Assembly (NCBI GenBank): GCA_025765615.1
Contig: JAIVFJ010000081.1
Location: 204,081 to 268,080, forward strand
Origin: Zopfochytrium polystomum
Lineage: Eukaryota; Chytridiomycota; Chytridiomycetes; Chytridiales; Chytridiaceae
Length of the DNA: 64,000 bases
Direction: 5' to 3'
Part shown: in pieces, positions 1 to 8,674 of the stretch
Numbering within the stretch: position 1 is the stretch's first letter
Layout: each line of letters opens with the position of its first letter
The notes under the pieces: generated by a model
Database searches by the model: none
What the model was told of the DNA's origin: nothing
Seen by the model: only the letters and a program-made list of their open reading frames with translations
Position numbers and translations under genes: made by a program

Positions 1-138
1 CTTGACAAGGAAGACTCTCAAAAGGTATAAAAGGGGGATGGGGGACCTGTCCCATCCCTCAAGTGAATTATTGTTTCAAATACAATCACTCCTCTCAGTT
101 CCTTGTCTGCCTTGTCCTGTCCTGCCCTGTTCCTGACA
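1..138 (+). repeat. LTR fragment, heat-shock-element LTR family (3' part)
   Basis: This is the downstream part of an LTR that recurs at 1752-2058, 2187-2632, 26765-27072 and 40716-41023. It carries the family TATA box (TATAAAAG at 26-33), the GGGGGATGGGGGACC block and the conserved 3' end CCTGTTCCTGACA at 138. The upstream heat-shock-element part is outside the window. Whether it is a solo LTR or the 5' LTR of an element cannot be told, because no coding sequence of this family follows. Confidence 0.8.
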
Positions 139-393
139 TTCATGCTCCGTGTTTGACAAGGAAATTTTTTCCCCCCCCTGTGTGTCTATTTAAAGGTATG
201 CCAGAACGAAGAAGAGGAGCGAATGGATTCCTGAAAACACATACACTTTTTGGTGTCTACGTGCAAACGCCTCCAAATAATCTGGGTATTCACAATTACT
301 TCCCTCTCAAAATTCTGATGGGTTCAGAGGGATAATCCTCTGAGGATTGGTTTGCAGTGCGGAAAACTCGTGTGGCCGTGAGGGGAAATGAAG
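139..393. other. Unassigned sequence between two LTR fragments
   Basis: This stretch lies between the heat-shock LTR end and a partial copia LTR. It contains only short open frames with no recognisable domain and a run of C. I see no gene here. It may be debris of the LINE relic that starts at 566, but no motif supports that. Confidence 0.4.
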
Positions 394-565
394 GGCCACG
401 CTTGCCTAGCAACTATTACAGCATGCATTTCATCATTATGTATCAATAATTCATAACAGAGTTATTTTTGTTTTCTCTCCAGGTTGGGGAGAAGGACCAC
501 CCACAAACACACATCTCCACTTCATTCACTCCTTCCACTCACTCACTCAGAGGAGACTGTTTACA
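394..565 (+). repeat. Partial copia-family LTR (3' part)
   Basis: The sequence from about 394 (CACGCTTGCCTAGCAAC) to the end AGACTGTTTACA at 565 matches the 3' 170 bp of the LTR copies at 3222-3632, 25138-25545, 27537-27905 and 35719-36167. The first half of the LTR is missing. LINE reverse-transcriptase sequence begins directly after its terminal CA, so it marks an insertion or recombination joint in the LINE relic. Confidence 0.75.
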
Positions 566-599
566 ACTGGCTTTGTTTTCTCAATTCTCACCCCTCGTA

Positions 600-1745
600 A
601 TTTCCCTGTCCAATTCTTCAACCCCCCACCCCCCTGTTTCTGTGACTGGCTTTGCGCTTGTCGACAACACCAACACCCTTTCCAGCACCTTGGAGGACCT
701 TCAGCTCCAGGCCAACCTCCTCTTTGAGTACCAGTCACATAACAACATCAAGACTAACACCAAGAAAATCTTCTCTGCCGTCAACACCCTGCGATCAGCA
801 CCAACCACCGTCAACTGGGGCACCACAGCCCTTCCCATCCACCCCCCAAACACCATCTTTCAACACCTGGCAACTACTTCACAGCAGATGGTATGAGCTC
901 AGCAGCACAGCAGCAAATCCTTTCCACCACTACCAATTTCCTCAACATTGTCAAGCACAAAAAGATGGGTGACAAAATTGCTTCTTACCTCATCCTTAAC
1001 GTCCTCCTCCCACACATCTGCTTTTTGTGGAAAACTGCCATTCTCCCTGTACTTTCCTCGCAACCTCACCAAACTCTGTTGCAAAACTTTCAAACGTCTG
1101 GTTGGCTACTGCACCTCCTTTCTGAATGCTCTCCTCCATCACCCCATGACCCATAACCTCCCTGACGTTTACAGTGAATACTGCTCTGACATGATTGTTG
1201 ACCTCAAACTCTTGCTTGAACCCACCCACATAAGCCATATCATGATGCACTGCCTCCAACTTGACCTCACGTCTGGAACTCCATTTTTTTCACATCCCCT
1301 ACCCTTGTCCCAGCCAAAAAAACACTTCACCAAGTCTCTCATTCCCCTCCTTTTTAACAACAAACATCCTTCCAATACTCTGGTCCACCCCTATTTTCTG
1401 TTCACACTCACTCCATCAACTCATTAGTTCCTTGGCATATTTTTCTCAAAGTGTTTCCCTCTCTCTGTTCACACTCTCTCTTCTGTTTTGAACAACTTTT
1501 TGACCTCTGCCTAACCAGTCCCTCCAACAAAGATGGCCCTCTTCCTGACAAACTCTGTGAAGTGTACCACGTCATTAAGACTCTTCCCACCTTTGGCTCT
1601 CCAGTCTCTCACCACAGCCCTCCTGATGGTCCTCTTTACAATCCCTTTTACCCATCTTTTTTGAATCCCCTTCACCATCCCTCCCTTGCCTGTGGCAGTT
1701 TTTTCCATCTGATAACCCGACCACAAGTGGAATTCTTCCGCATTG
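600..1745 (+). pseudogene. LINE reverse transcriptase, C-terminal part (degenerate)
   Basis: In frame 3 from about 640 the translation reads GFALVDNTNTLSSTLEDLQL, which corresponds to the RT palm motif (normally F/Y-x-DD) with the second Asp changed to Asn, followed by the helix and 'thumb' region typical of LINE RTs. After a frame change near 870 it continues as a YLGY-like 'NYFTADGMSSA' segment and 'KMGDKIASYLILNVLLPHI'. A further piece (VYSEYCSDMIVDLKLLLEP) is in frame near 1165-1225. The loss of the catalytic Asp and the frame changes show that the copy is inactive. It is truncated at 1751 by the minus-strand solo LTR. Confidence 0.7.
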
Positions 1746-1751
1746 TTAACT

Positions 1752-2058
1752 TGTCAGGAACAGGGCAGGCCCGGACAAGGCAGACAAGGAACTGAGGGGA
1801 GTGATGATTGTATTGGAAACAATAATTCACTTGAGGGATGGGACAGGTCCCCCATCCCCCTTTTATACCTTTTGAGAGTCTTCCTTGTCAAGACTCAAAG
1901 AAAGTCCCAGAAAGAGCAATTAGTAATACAATGATACCAATGATACCAATGACAACAAGACAAGTCAGGAAAGCAAAGAAGGTTCCAGAAGGTGCCACAA
2001 CGTTCCATGAAGGAATGTTCTAGAAGGTTCCAGAGGTTTCCAGGGGTGATTCATAACA
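1752..2058 (-). repeat. Solo LTR A, heat-shock-element family
   Basis: Read on the minus strand the unit starts TGTTATGAATCACC and ends CCTGTTCCTGACA, the canonical TG...CA ends of an LTR. It is 307 bp. The flanks are TAACT and TCACT, a 5-bp target duplication with one mismatch, so the copy is old. It contains a heat-shock-element block near its start and a TATAAAAG box. It sits inside the LINE relic. No internal gag-pol sequence of this family is visible, so it is a solo LTR left by recombination. Confidence 0.85.
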
Positions 2059-2204
2059 TCACTGGACTCACACACTCCCAAACCCCAACTCCTTTCTCAT
2101 CACTACTCCAGGCTCCCTGAACGCCCTTCCTCCCACAATTTCCACTTGGTCCAATGCCTTGGCTGCCCCATTGGCTCCCCCCCCATTGTTATGAATCACC
2201 CTCT

Positions 2205-2406
2205 GGAAACCTCTGGAACATTCTAGAACATTCTTCCTTCATGGAACCTTCTGGAACCTTCTGGAACATTCTAGGACATTCCTTCATGGAACCTTCTGGA
2301 ACCTTCTGGAACCTTCTAGAACATTCCTTCATGGAACCTTCTGGAACCTTCTGGAACCTTCTAGAACATTCCTTCATGGAACCTTGTGGAACCTTCTGGA
2401 ACCTTC
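2205..2406 (+). promoter_or_regulatory. Array of heat-shock elements in LTR B
   Basis: The segment is built of GAAccTTCtgGAAccTTC units in which GAA and TTC alternate every 5 bp, the exact nGAAnnTTCnnGAAn pattern bound by heat-shock factor trimers in eukaryotes. Three 45-bp repeats (2244-2288, 2289-2333, 2334-2378) each carry about eight phased half-sites, and a partial repeat follows. The array ends about 110 bp before the TATA box at 2517. The spelling of the motif is seen directly; heat induction is inference. Confidence 0.8.
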
Positions 2407-2516
2407 TTTGCTTTCCTGACTTGTCTTGTTGTCATTGGTATCATTGGTATCATTGTATTACTAATTGCTCTTTCTGGAACTTTCTTGGAGTCTTGACAAG
2501 GAACACTCTCAAAAGG

Positions 2517-2524
2517 TATAAAAG
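2517..2524 (+). promoter_or_regulatory. TATA box of the LTR promoter
   Basis: TATAAAAG is conserved in position in the LTR copies (26-33 in the first, and on the minus strand in copies A and D). Copy C at 26765-27072 has the mutated form AGTATACAG. It lies about 110 bp downstream of the heat-shock-element array and about 115 bp before the LTR end, as expected for the U3/R border of an LTR promoter. Confidence 0.7.
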
Positions 2525-2873
2525 GGGGATGGGGGACCTGTCCCATCCCTCAAGTGAATTATTGTTTCCAATACAATCATCACTCCTCTCAGTCCCTTGT
2601 CTGCCTTGCCCTGTCCTGCCATGTTCCTGACACCCATTCTCTTACCCCTGCAGCAAGCACATCTCCCTACAATCCAACTTCCCTTGCGCACTCCACCTAC
2701 ACAGTCCCCGTCAGCAGCTGCTCAACTGCTACTGCAACTCGACCCTCCCAGTCCATCTTCTTTGTTAACTGGCCTTCCCTGACCACTGTCTTCACACCCA
2801 CACCTTTCCCACTCCTCACTTCCCACTGCTCCATTTCAATCCAGCTTCCTTCACGCATCCCTGCTTTCAACCA

Positions 2874-3221
2874 ATGGATGTGCCCCTCCTCCCTGCTGCC
2901 CTTGCTCATACCCACCCATCCTTGACATTTGACGCTGATGGCTCCCTTCGCAATGAGGGCTTCATGGCTGGATGTGTTGTTTGCCTTGAGCTTAACTTTG
3001 AATTTTCTTTTGCCCTCCCACCACTCTCTGCCCACTCCACCACTGCTGAAATTGCTGCTCTCCTTGCTGCCCTCACTATCACTGCAAAGCTTCCCTTGCC
3101 CCTCACTTTTCGACTTGACAATCTTGGAGTGGTTCACACCTTTGAGAAACTCTTTCCGTCAAACTTCTTTAGTCCCCATCCACACAGCAAGCCCAACCCA
3201 CCTCCTATCTCATATTCCCTC
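2874..3221 (+). pseudogene. LINE RNase H domain, N-terminal half
   Basis: The frame shows FDADGSLRNEGFMAGC (the first catalytic Asp followed by Gly-Ser), then HSTTAEIAALLAALTI, where the Glu is the second catalytic residue of RNase H, and FRLDNLGVV, where the Asp is the third. This is a clear RNase HI fold order. The frame is broken at 3221 by a copia-family solo LTR, after which the domain continues at 3633. Confidence 0.75.
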
Positions 3222-3632
3222 TAGGTGAAACTGACTGGTTAGCTGCAAGAGGTACAAGACGGACCCGAACCTATTGTGACTGTCAGTTATCATTCTCACA
3301 ATGCCCATGGGAGAGCAAGCCACCACCAATGCAGACCTGGGCACTGGCTTGAACTGTTGACAAATAATCCGAGTACTAAGTGGAACAGAAACCCAGTGTC
3401 AACAGTTTTCCTCCTCCTCTGCTCAAGCAGATAATATAGGAGAGGTTTTTACCCTGTGCCAGTCACACTTGGCCTAGCAACTATTACAGCATGGATATCA
3501 TCATTATGTATCAATTATTCATAACAGAGTTTTTTCTCTTTCTCTCCAAGTTAGGGAGAAGGACCACCCACAAACACACATCTCCACTTCATTCACTCCT
3601 TTCACTCACTCACTCAGAGTAGACTGTTTACA
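3222..3632 (+). repeat. Solo copia-family LTR inserted in the LINE RNase H
   Basis: The 411-bp unit begins TAGGTGAAACTGACTGG (family consensus start TGTTAGGYGGAACTG, so three bases are lost) and ends AGACTGTTTACA. It is flanked by the perfect 5-bp direct repeat CCCTC (3217-3221 and 3633-3637). The uninterrupted counterpart in LINE copy 2 reads ATTCCCTCCATCG across the same point, which proves the insertion. The family is assigned to Ty1/copia because the copy at 35719 follows a copia pol and a polypurine tract. Confidence 0.9.
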
Positions 3633-5067
3633 CCCTCCATCGTCATTTGCCCACCACTTCACACCCCACCCTTTGAGCATGCCTTGCAGCCACTCTACAG
3701 TCTTGGGTTGGCCCCCCTCCCAAGTTACTGGGTTTTGGGCACAACAGCGATGCTGGAAACGAACGAGCAGTCAAGCTGGCATCATCTGTACCCACAACTT
3801 CCAATCCAACTTTTTTACCAGTCCTCTCACAACAGATCCTCCCAGCCACTGCCTTCATCTCAAATACCCCAGTCTTGGGCCAACTTCCATGACAACTGTG
3901 TCTCATCTCAGGTCTCTCTCATCATTTCGCTCTTCTGACCACCTCAGCCTTTGCCCACATCACCCACAACCCTGACCTAGTTCATTGGGAAGCCACGTTT
4001 CTCGTTCTCCACTCTGGTATTAAACCCTCTTCCCCCTTTGGCACCCTCCCTGGCTCTGCTCGTCGCAAGAATTGACTTCAAATCCTCAGCAACACTTTGC
4101 CACCCAAAAGTTCTACACCAACGACACCCTCAAATCTACCCCAATGGCCTCTGTCGTCAACGCCACCACACTTTGGAAACCACAGAGCATGTCTGGCAAT
4201 GCCCTGCAGCTGCTGACACCATTAGCATGATTCGCAACACCTTTGCTGAAACTCTTTCCTCCTCTGTTACTCCTGCTGTCTCCTTCCCACGCCCATCGCA
4301 TGTACTGGCTCTCCCACCCTGAATTCTTTTTGACCATCAGTCTTGTATCAATTTTTCCTCCCTCCTTCGTGGTTTCATCCCCCAATCCTTTTATGATGCC
4401 TTATTCTCACACGGTAACCCTGCTGCCTCTGTCCTTAAAACCCTTGCTACCACTTACCATCAGCTCCTTCTTGACGCCCATCAACTCATTTGGATTCTCT
4501 GTTGGGACAACACTATCTCTTGGGAGAAGTCACAGTCCATCAAGCCATCTGACAAGTGCTCCAAACCCCACAAATCCCCTCCACCAAATTCCCAGACCTC
4601 TCACTCTCACTCCCTGGCCTCTCACCCACTGTCTTCTCCAATTGTCAACCCTTCCCTCCTTCCCAACTCTTACTCTATCATCCCATGGAACTCATAACAT
4701 CCCTTCACAACCCTCTCAACCTCACTTCACCACATGTTGTCGCTGTCACTCCACTGACACTTGCCCAGACATCTGGCTTTTGCGCACCAAGGCTTCTTCC
4801 AGATGGATTGACCACTACCTCAGCCGCATAAAACTTGTTGCAGGCATTATCTGGCTTCACCATGCAATAGAAGTTCCCTCACAACAAGCAAGAGCCACCC
4901 TTCTCCTTTGATCATTGTGGCGTTATGTGTGGTGGAGATGCCTGACGACCCTGTAAGTCTGTTGTGCATGGGGTGGGTTTGCTGCGGTGATATCTGGACG
5001 CAGTCTATAACAGTTCACTCTTTCTCTTCCTGCCAGCCCCTCTGGGGCTGGAACAATAAAAAAAAAA
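3633..5067 (+). pseudogene. LINE RNase H C-terminal half, Cys/His tail and 3' end
   Basis: Near 3735-3795 the frame reads FGHNSDAGNERAVKLASS, the C-terminal RNase H motif (H-x-x-x-x-G-N-E-x-A-D-x-L-A). At 4170-4230 a Thr-Thr-Glu-His...Cys-Pro motif is the C-terminal zinc-binding signature of many LINE proteins. The 3' UTR includes GGAGATGCCTGACGACC and ends in an oligo-A after CTGGAACAAT. Several frame changes show it does not code for a working protein. Confidence 0.75.
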
Positions 5068-5210
5068 TGCTTTCCCTCACTCTAGGGCCCAGATCCCAGG
5101 GTCAAAGGAGTGAGTATAGTCTCACAAGATTGTTGCCTTTCGTGGAGGTCCGAGTGTGTGGAGTGGAAAAAGGACACTGAGGGTTGAGTTTTGCTATGAA
5201 AATATTGATT

Positions 5211-5330
5211 TTTGAGGAACTGTTCCTCAATTTGAGGTATCATTCCTCGATTTGAGGGACCGTTCCTCGAATCGAGCAATCACTCTTTCATTCGAGGAAT
5301 CCTTCCTCGATTTGAGGAACCATTCCTTGA
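5211..5330. repeat. Six tandem 20-bp imperfect palindromes
   Basis: Six consecutive units of exactly 20 bp (starting 5211, 5231, 5251, 5271, 5291, 5311) follow the pattern TTTGAGGAAnnnTTCCTCGA. Each unit is itself a near-perfect inverted repeat; the fourth is the most diverged. The block lies between the LINE 3' end and the 3' end of the membrane-protein gene at 5541. The repeated dyads could be protein-binding sites or part of an unrecognised element; nothing in the sequence decides. Confidence 0.8.
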
Positions 5331-5540
5331 ATCCACTGCGTGGTATTTCGAGGCAGTGAGCAGTAGGATCTCAGCGCATTCAGTGGCTTATACTGCAATT
5401 CTTTTTGCGCTCTTAATATAGGAGGTTTAAGGATAACCCGATGAGGAGTACAAACAACCCAGCTCCTGCCAGCGCGAAGGATCCCGAACTTCCCTGCAAA
5501 TCATCCACGAAATTAAATGAAGCATATAGCGATTCTCCAA

Positions 5541-6545
5541 TCAAACAAAAATTGAATGTACTGTAACACTCACGCTGAGCTTAGTTCTTGTAAAGAACAT
5601 TACCGCACTTTGGGTCGCGAAAGCAGCAAAGAAGGCCCATGGATGGAACCCTATCGTTAAAGCACTTCCTGCAGCAAGCGTTCCTTCTCCAAACCGCTCC
5701 ACCAGCGAGTTCCACGGCGAAACTGCAAGTGGACTTGGCATTTTCATCGCCTGCATTCGTCGCAAGGCTTCGACCGCTCTTTCGTCCTTTCGCTTCATGA
5801 TCGTCGTCTACAATCAAGACGAAGAATTAGCTAGCAACTTAACCTTCCAAAATGAGTCCCAACCGCTGCATATAGACTCAACAAGCCAGCAAGCGCTTCG
5901 ATGGACATCCATCCTAGAGCAAATGCCAGGGCGCCGACGCCGTTCTGGAAGGGGTAGACATGGAGAGCAAAAACACGAGCCCCACACTCCACGAACGCTA
6001 TAATGACGCTAACGCTGGCGATCGGGTCGAAAATACGAAACGCTACGACCGAATCCCGGACTGGGCGTCGAGAAAGAAGGCAGATGTACCAAAAGAGGGC
6101 GCCCCAAAGCATGCTGTCGTCCGTAAGCAATGCGCGCTGATGATCTCTTGACTTACGAGGTGAGCGGTGATTTCTCCAATCTGTCATTATCCGCGAATGT
6201 GAAGATTAAGCCGCCGATGACAGCAGGATAAAGGTAGAATATGGCTGTTTGAGCGATTTCAGTGCGAATGGCTACTATCCGCTTCTCGTAGGCGGCGTCC
6301 TCAGAAGTGTCCTTTGCCGCCTCGTGGTATGCTCTTCGGAGCGTTTTGATCTCTTTCGATTTCATCGCAAAAAAGTCTGTCTTCTCATGCATCCATTCAA
6401 GGCGATAACGCGCCAATGCGGACCATGTGGACTGCCAAACGCGGCTGGGGACGCGGCGCTAGTCGCCTCCGGCGCGGTGGGAGCGGAGAACCCGTTCAAG
6501 CCGCTCGCGATCGCGCATCAAGGGGGTTGTGCTCGTCGGCTTCAT
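5541..6545 (-). CDS. Unrecognised multi-pass membrane protein
   Basis: Three well-joined exons are visible: about 6511-6158, 6113-5864 and 5807-5541 (boundaries by GT-AG and frame), plus a possible short first exon beginning with ATG at 6545. The protein has a charged segment (EKTDFFAMKSKEIKTLRRAY), a hydrophobic stretch (FYLYPAVIGGLIFTF), two further hydrophobic stretches in the middle exon (ASVSVIIAFVECGARVFAL; LAFALGWMSIEALAGLLSLY) and one near the end (AFFAAFATQSAVMFF). I do not recognise the family. It is divergent from PEX22, 585 bp away, which makes an organelle-membrane role possible but unproven. The first-exon junction is uncertain: the implied intron is only 33 nt and is needed to avoid a TAG. 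Confidence 0.6.
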
Positions 6546-7130
6546 GAAACTTTCGTGCCGCTGCATGCGCGCAACTATGAAAATGGTCTTAATTCTTCCT
6601 TACGCTTCTTGCAGACAGTATTGGGGTGCACAGTGTGAGACAATGCTCGCTCCATTGAACCCAGCATCACCCCCCAAAAGCAAGGAGAAGCAAATAAATA
6701 ATTAAAGTCGAAAACAAAATAGGGTAGCCTGTTGCTGGGGGTGTCAAATCAACTATTCGCCTACCCCTGAATCTCCTAATGTATGGCCTCCACTGTGATA
6801 CCATCACTATATTTCAATAATTCTCTCGGAGTTCTTCCTTTCAAGTTCTGATAGGACCACCCGCCGTCACCTCCTGAGAACAGAAGCGGTTCTGCAACTT
6901 AGCTGCAGGATTTGCCAAGATTTGCCATTTTGAATATATTAATATCATATGTCACCTTTGCGTCCCAGACGAAGCCTCGTTCACGTGCCCATCCACGTGA
7001 AAAACGCGTGCCAGAACTTCCAATCGGCCGAAAACTAAACAAACCCACACACACACAACTGCACCCGCACACACGCACACTCGCACACAAGCGCACTCAT
7101 ACACCCCCCTTGTATCCTCTTGGGGTCGCC
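6546..7130. promoter_or_regulatory. Divergent intergenic region upstream of PEX22
   Basis: The 585 bp between the start codons of the membrane-protein gene (minus) and PEX22 (plus) hold no gene. A CA-rich tract (about 7045-7105) precedes the PEX22 start; similar CA-rich DNA precedes the gene at 53445. Core promoter positions cannot be read. Confidence 0.4.
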
Positions 7131-8602
7131 ATGATCCGAGCGAAGCGCCCTGTCTCGCAGCCGCCATCGTTCACACCAAGAACTGGAGCACGATCCTCTT
7201 TATCTAACGCCAGAGATGCGGGGAGAGCGAGCTCCCTTCCCAAACCTCTTCCTGGAGCGAAGGGTGACCAAAGGCCATCCTTACCGAGGGGCCACCCACA
7301 AACCACAGCCGCCTCGGCAGTGTCAGCAATGACTGCCGCGGCGGGTGCCGCAGCCGCCTCCGCAGCCACTCCGTTGATCGGTGCCTCAGCTGCTACTCGT
7401 TCTGACGCTAGTCGAAACCGACGCCGGACATACCTCGAGAGATTAGTCACTGAGCTCCTCAGTCGATTGAATGCTTTACGAGTAACAACAAGGTCATCTC
7501 GTGTTATAGGTTTCAGCGTCCGCGCTGCAGTAGCCGCAGTGCTGGTGTCATTGACTGCCTACTGCTCCTACCGTTTACTGTTCGTTCTTCTATGGCGCCG
7601 TCCCTCGAACAAGCAAATCCCCGATGCGGAAGGCGCTAATTCTGAGTTCAAACACCGATCGAGTGCCGATGCAGATCATTCCCCTCGCGCGACGCCACAA
7701 CTGAAAGTGGAATCATCGCAATCAACCGTAACTGAAGGAGCTCATCTCACTTCTTCGCTCTCAACCTCCACAAAACCTTCGCTCGCCATTGCGTCGTCTG
7801 GACCTTCCTCCAGTATACCAAGGCACGTAAAGGGCTTGCTGCTGACGGTGTCGGTGAAAAATGTAGGGATTTGACGACATTCCAGCAATCTTGTTCCCAT
7901 CTTCTGACCCTACGACTCCGTGCGTGTCAGGTCATACTGTGGAGTCCTTCGCGGGATCCGCTTCATCCGAACTATGCGTTCATAGAATCAGCAATGCCTT
8001 TTCTGCATAGCCTGGTTGCCTCACCGCGCTACATCGTGCACCTTATTGCGGTTATCTCTTCGGATAGAGAGCAGGCACAAATTCAGAATCTCTTAACACG
8101 AACGGCTCGACTCACTCAGTCGGGACTTGATTCCCGACGGATCCTGTTCTGCGACACAGAAGAGGGAAAAGTTCACATTGTGAGGCACATTTCGCCGCAC
8201 ACCCATGTCGATAGTGATGATTACGTCATTGAGAAAGTCTCGCAATACGTCAAGCGGGTAATTCGTGTTGCTCGAGGAAGAAGGTCTCTGGACGAGGGCG
8301 ACGGCAGCGCCGAGAAACACGCAGCTCGGTCTATTTCTCCGAGCGCTTCACTTACTTCAACTTCAACCACGTCTGTTTCGTCCGCAGACTCAGGAGCTTC
8401 AAACCGTGGAGAGGTGGCTCGGGTGGATGAATCCTCTGTGACGACCCAGTCGAGCTCCTTCATTCGTATCAACGGATCGGCGCATCCCACCCCGCCAGCT
8501 GAGTCGAAATTGCACGAGATAGCGCGGCCGAGTGATCTCCTCATTAGGGCGAATAATGTGCAGACTGTTCGCAGTATTGTAGAGTCCGACCTTCTGGCGT
8601 AA
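7131..8602 (+). CDS. PEX22: Peroxisome assembly protein 22 (Pex22)
   Basis: Two exons, 7131-7862 and 7931-8602, join in frame across a 68-bp GT-AG intron to give VSVKNVILWSPSRDP. The N-terminal half is Ser/Ala-rich with one membrane anchor near residues 130-155 (AAVAAVLVSLTAYCSYRLLFV). The C-terminal part carries the Pex22 domain, a Rossmann-like fold that binds the ubiquitin-conjugating enzyme Pex4 and anchors it at the peroxisome for receptor recycling. Recognisable blocks are NYAFIESAMPFLHSL and SRRILFCDTEEGKVHIVRHI. The protein is longer than yeast Pex22 because of low-complexity regions on both sides. The ATG at 7131 is chosen because the upstream in-frame codons run through the CA-rich tract. 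Confidence 0.85.
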
Positions 8603-8674
8603 TAAAGGGAAAATAAAAAAGAAAGAAAGGACAAAAAATCTTTTTCGTGTCAAAGAAGAGAGGAGAACGAAGAG

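Larger units (their letters stand above)
2187..2632 (+). repeat. Solo LTR B, heat-shock-element family, enlarged
   Basis: The unit starts TGTTATGAATCACCC and ends GTTCCTGACA and is flanked by the perfect 5-bp direct repeat CCCAT (2182-2186 and 2633-2637), which fixes both ends. At 446 bp it is about 140 bp longer than the 307-308 bp copies A, C and D; the extra length is a tandem 45-bp repeat made of heat-shock elements. The sequence around the insertion joins into continuous LINE sequence when the LTR and one CCCAT are removed. The perfect duplication suggests it is the youngest copy in the window. Confidence 0.92.
566..5067 (+). mobile_element. LINE-type non-LTR retrotransposon relic, copy 1, cut by three solo LTRs
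   Basis: One degenerate element can be followed through four segments (566-1751, 2059-2186, 2633-3221, 3633-5067) separated by LTR insertions. In order it shows the end of a reverse transcriptase domain, an RNase H domain split by a copia LTR, a C-terminal Cys/His motif (TTEHVWQCPAAADT near 4180-4215) and a 3' tail ending GGGGCTGGAACAATAAAAAAAAA. The same 3' end occurs at 27906-29595 (minus) and 41175-41457. Many frameshifts and stops are present, so it is dead. The 5' part (endonuclease, RT fingers) is not in the window. Clade assignment is open; an RNase H domain after the RT is typical of I-like and related clades. Confidence 0.85.

Noticed and set aside
1838..2023. Short open frame beginning MGQVPHPPFIPFES, found four times
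   Set aside because: It is present only because the solo LTRs recur; it crosses the TATA region and is not conserved as protein.
2154..2630. Open frame coding a 15-residue repeat (SFMEPSGTFWNLLEH)
   Set aside because: It is the translation of the 45-bp heat-shock-element repeat in LTR B, not a protein gene.
5211..5330. CRISPR-like array
   Set aside because: Units are adjacent without spacers and the genome is eukaryotic with introns.
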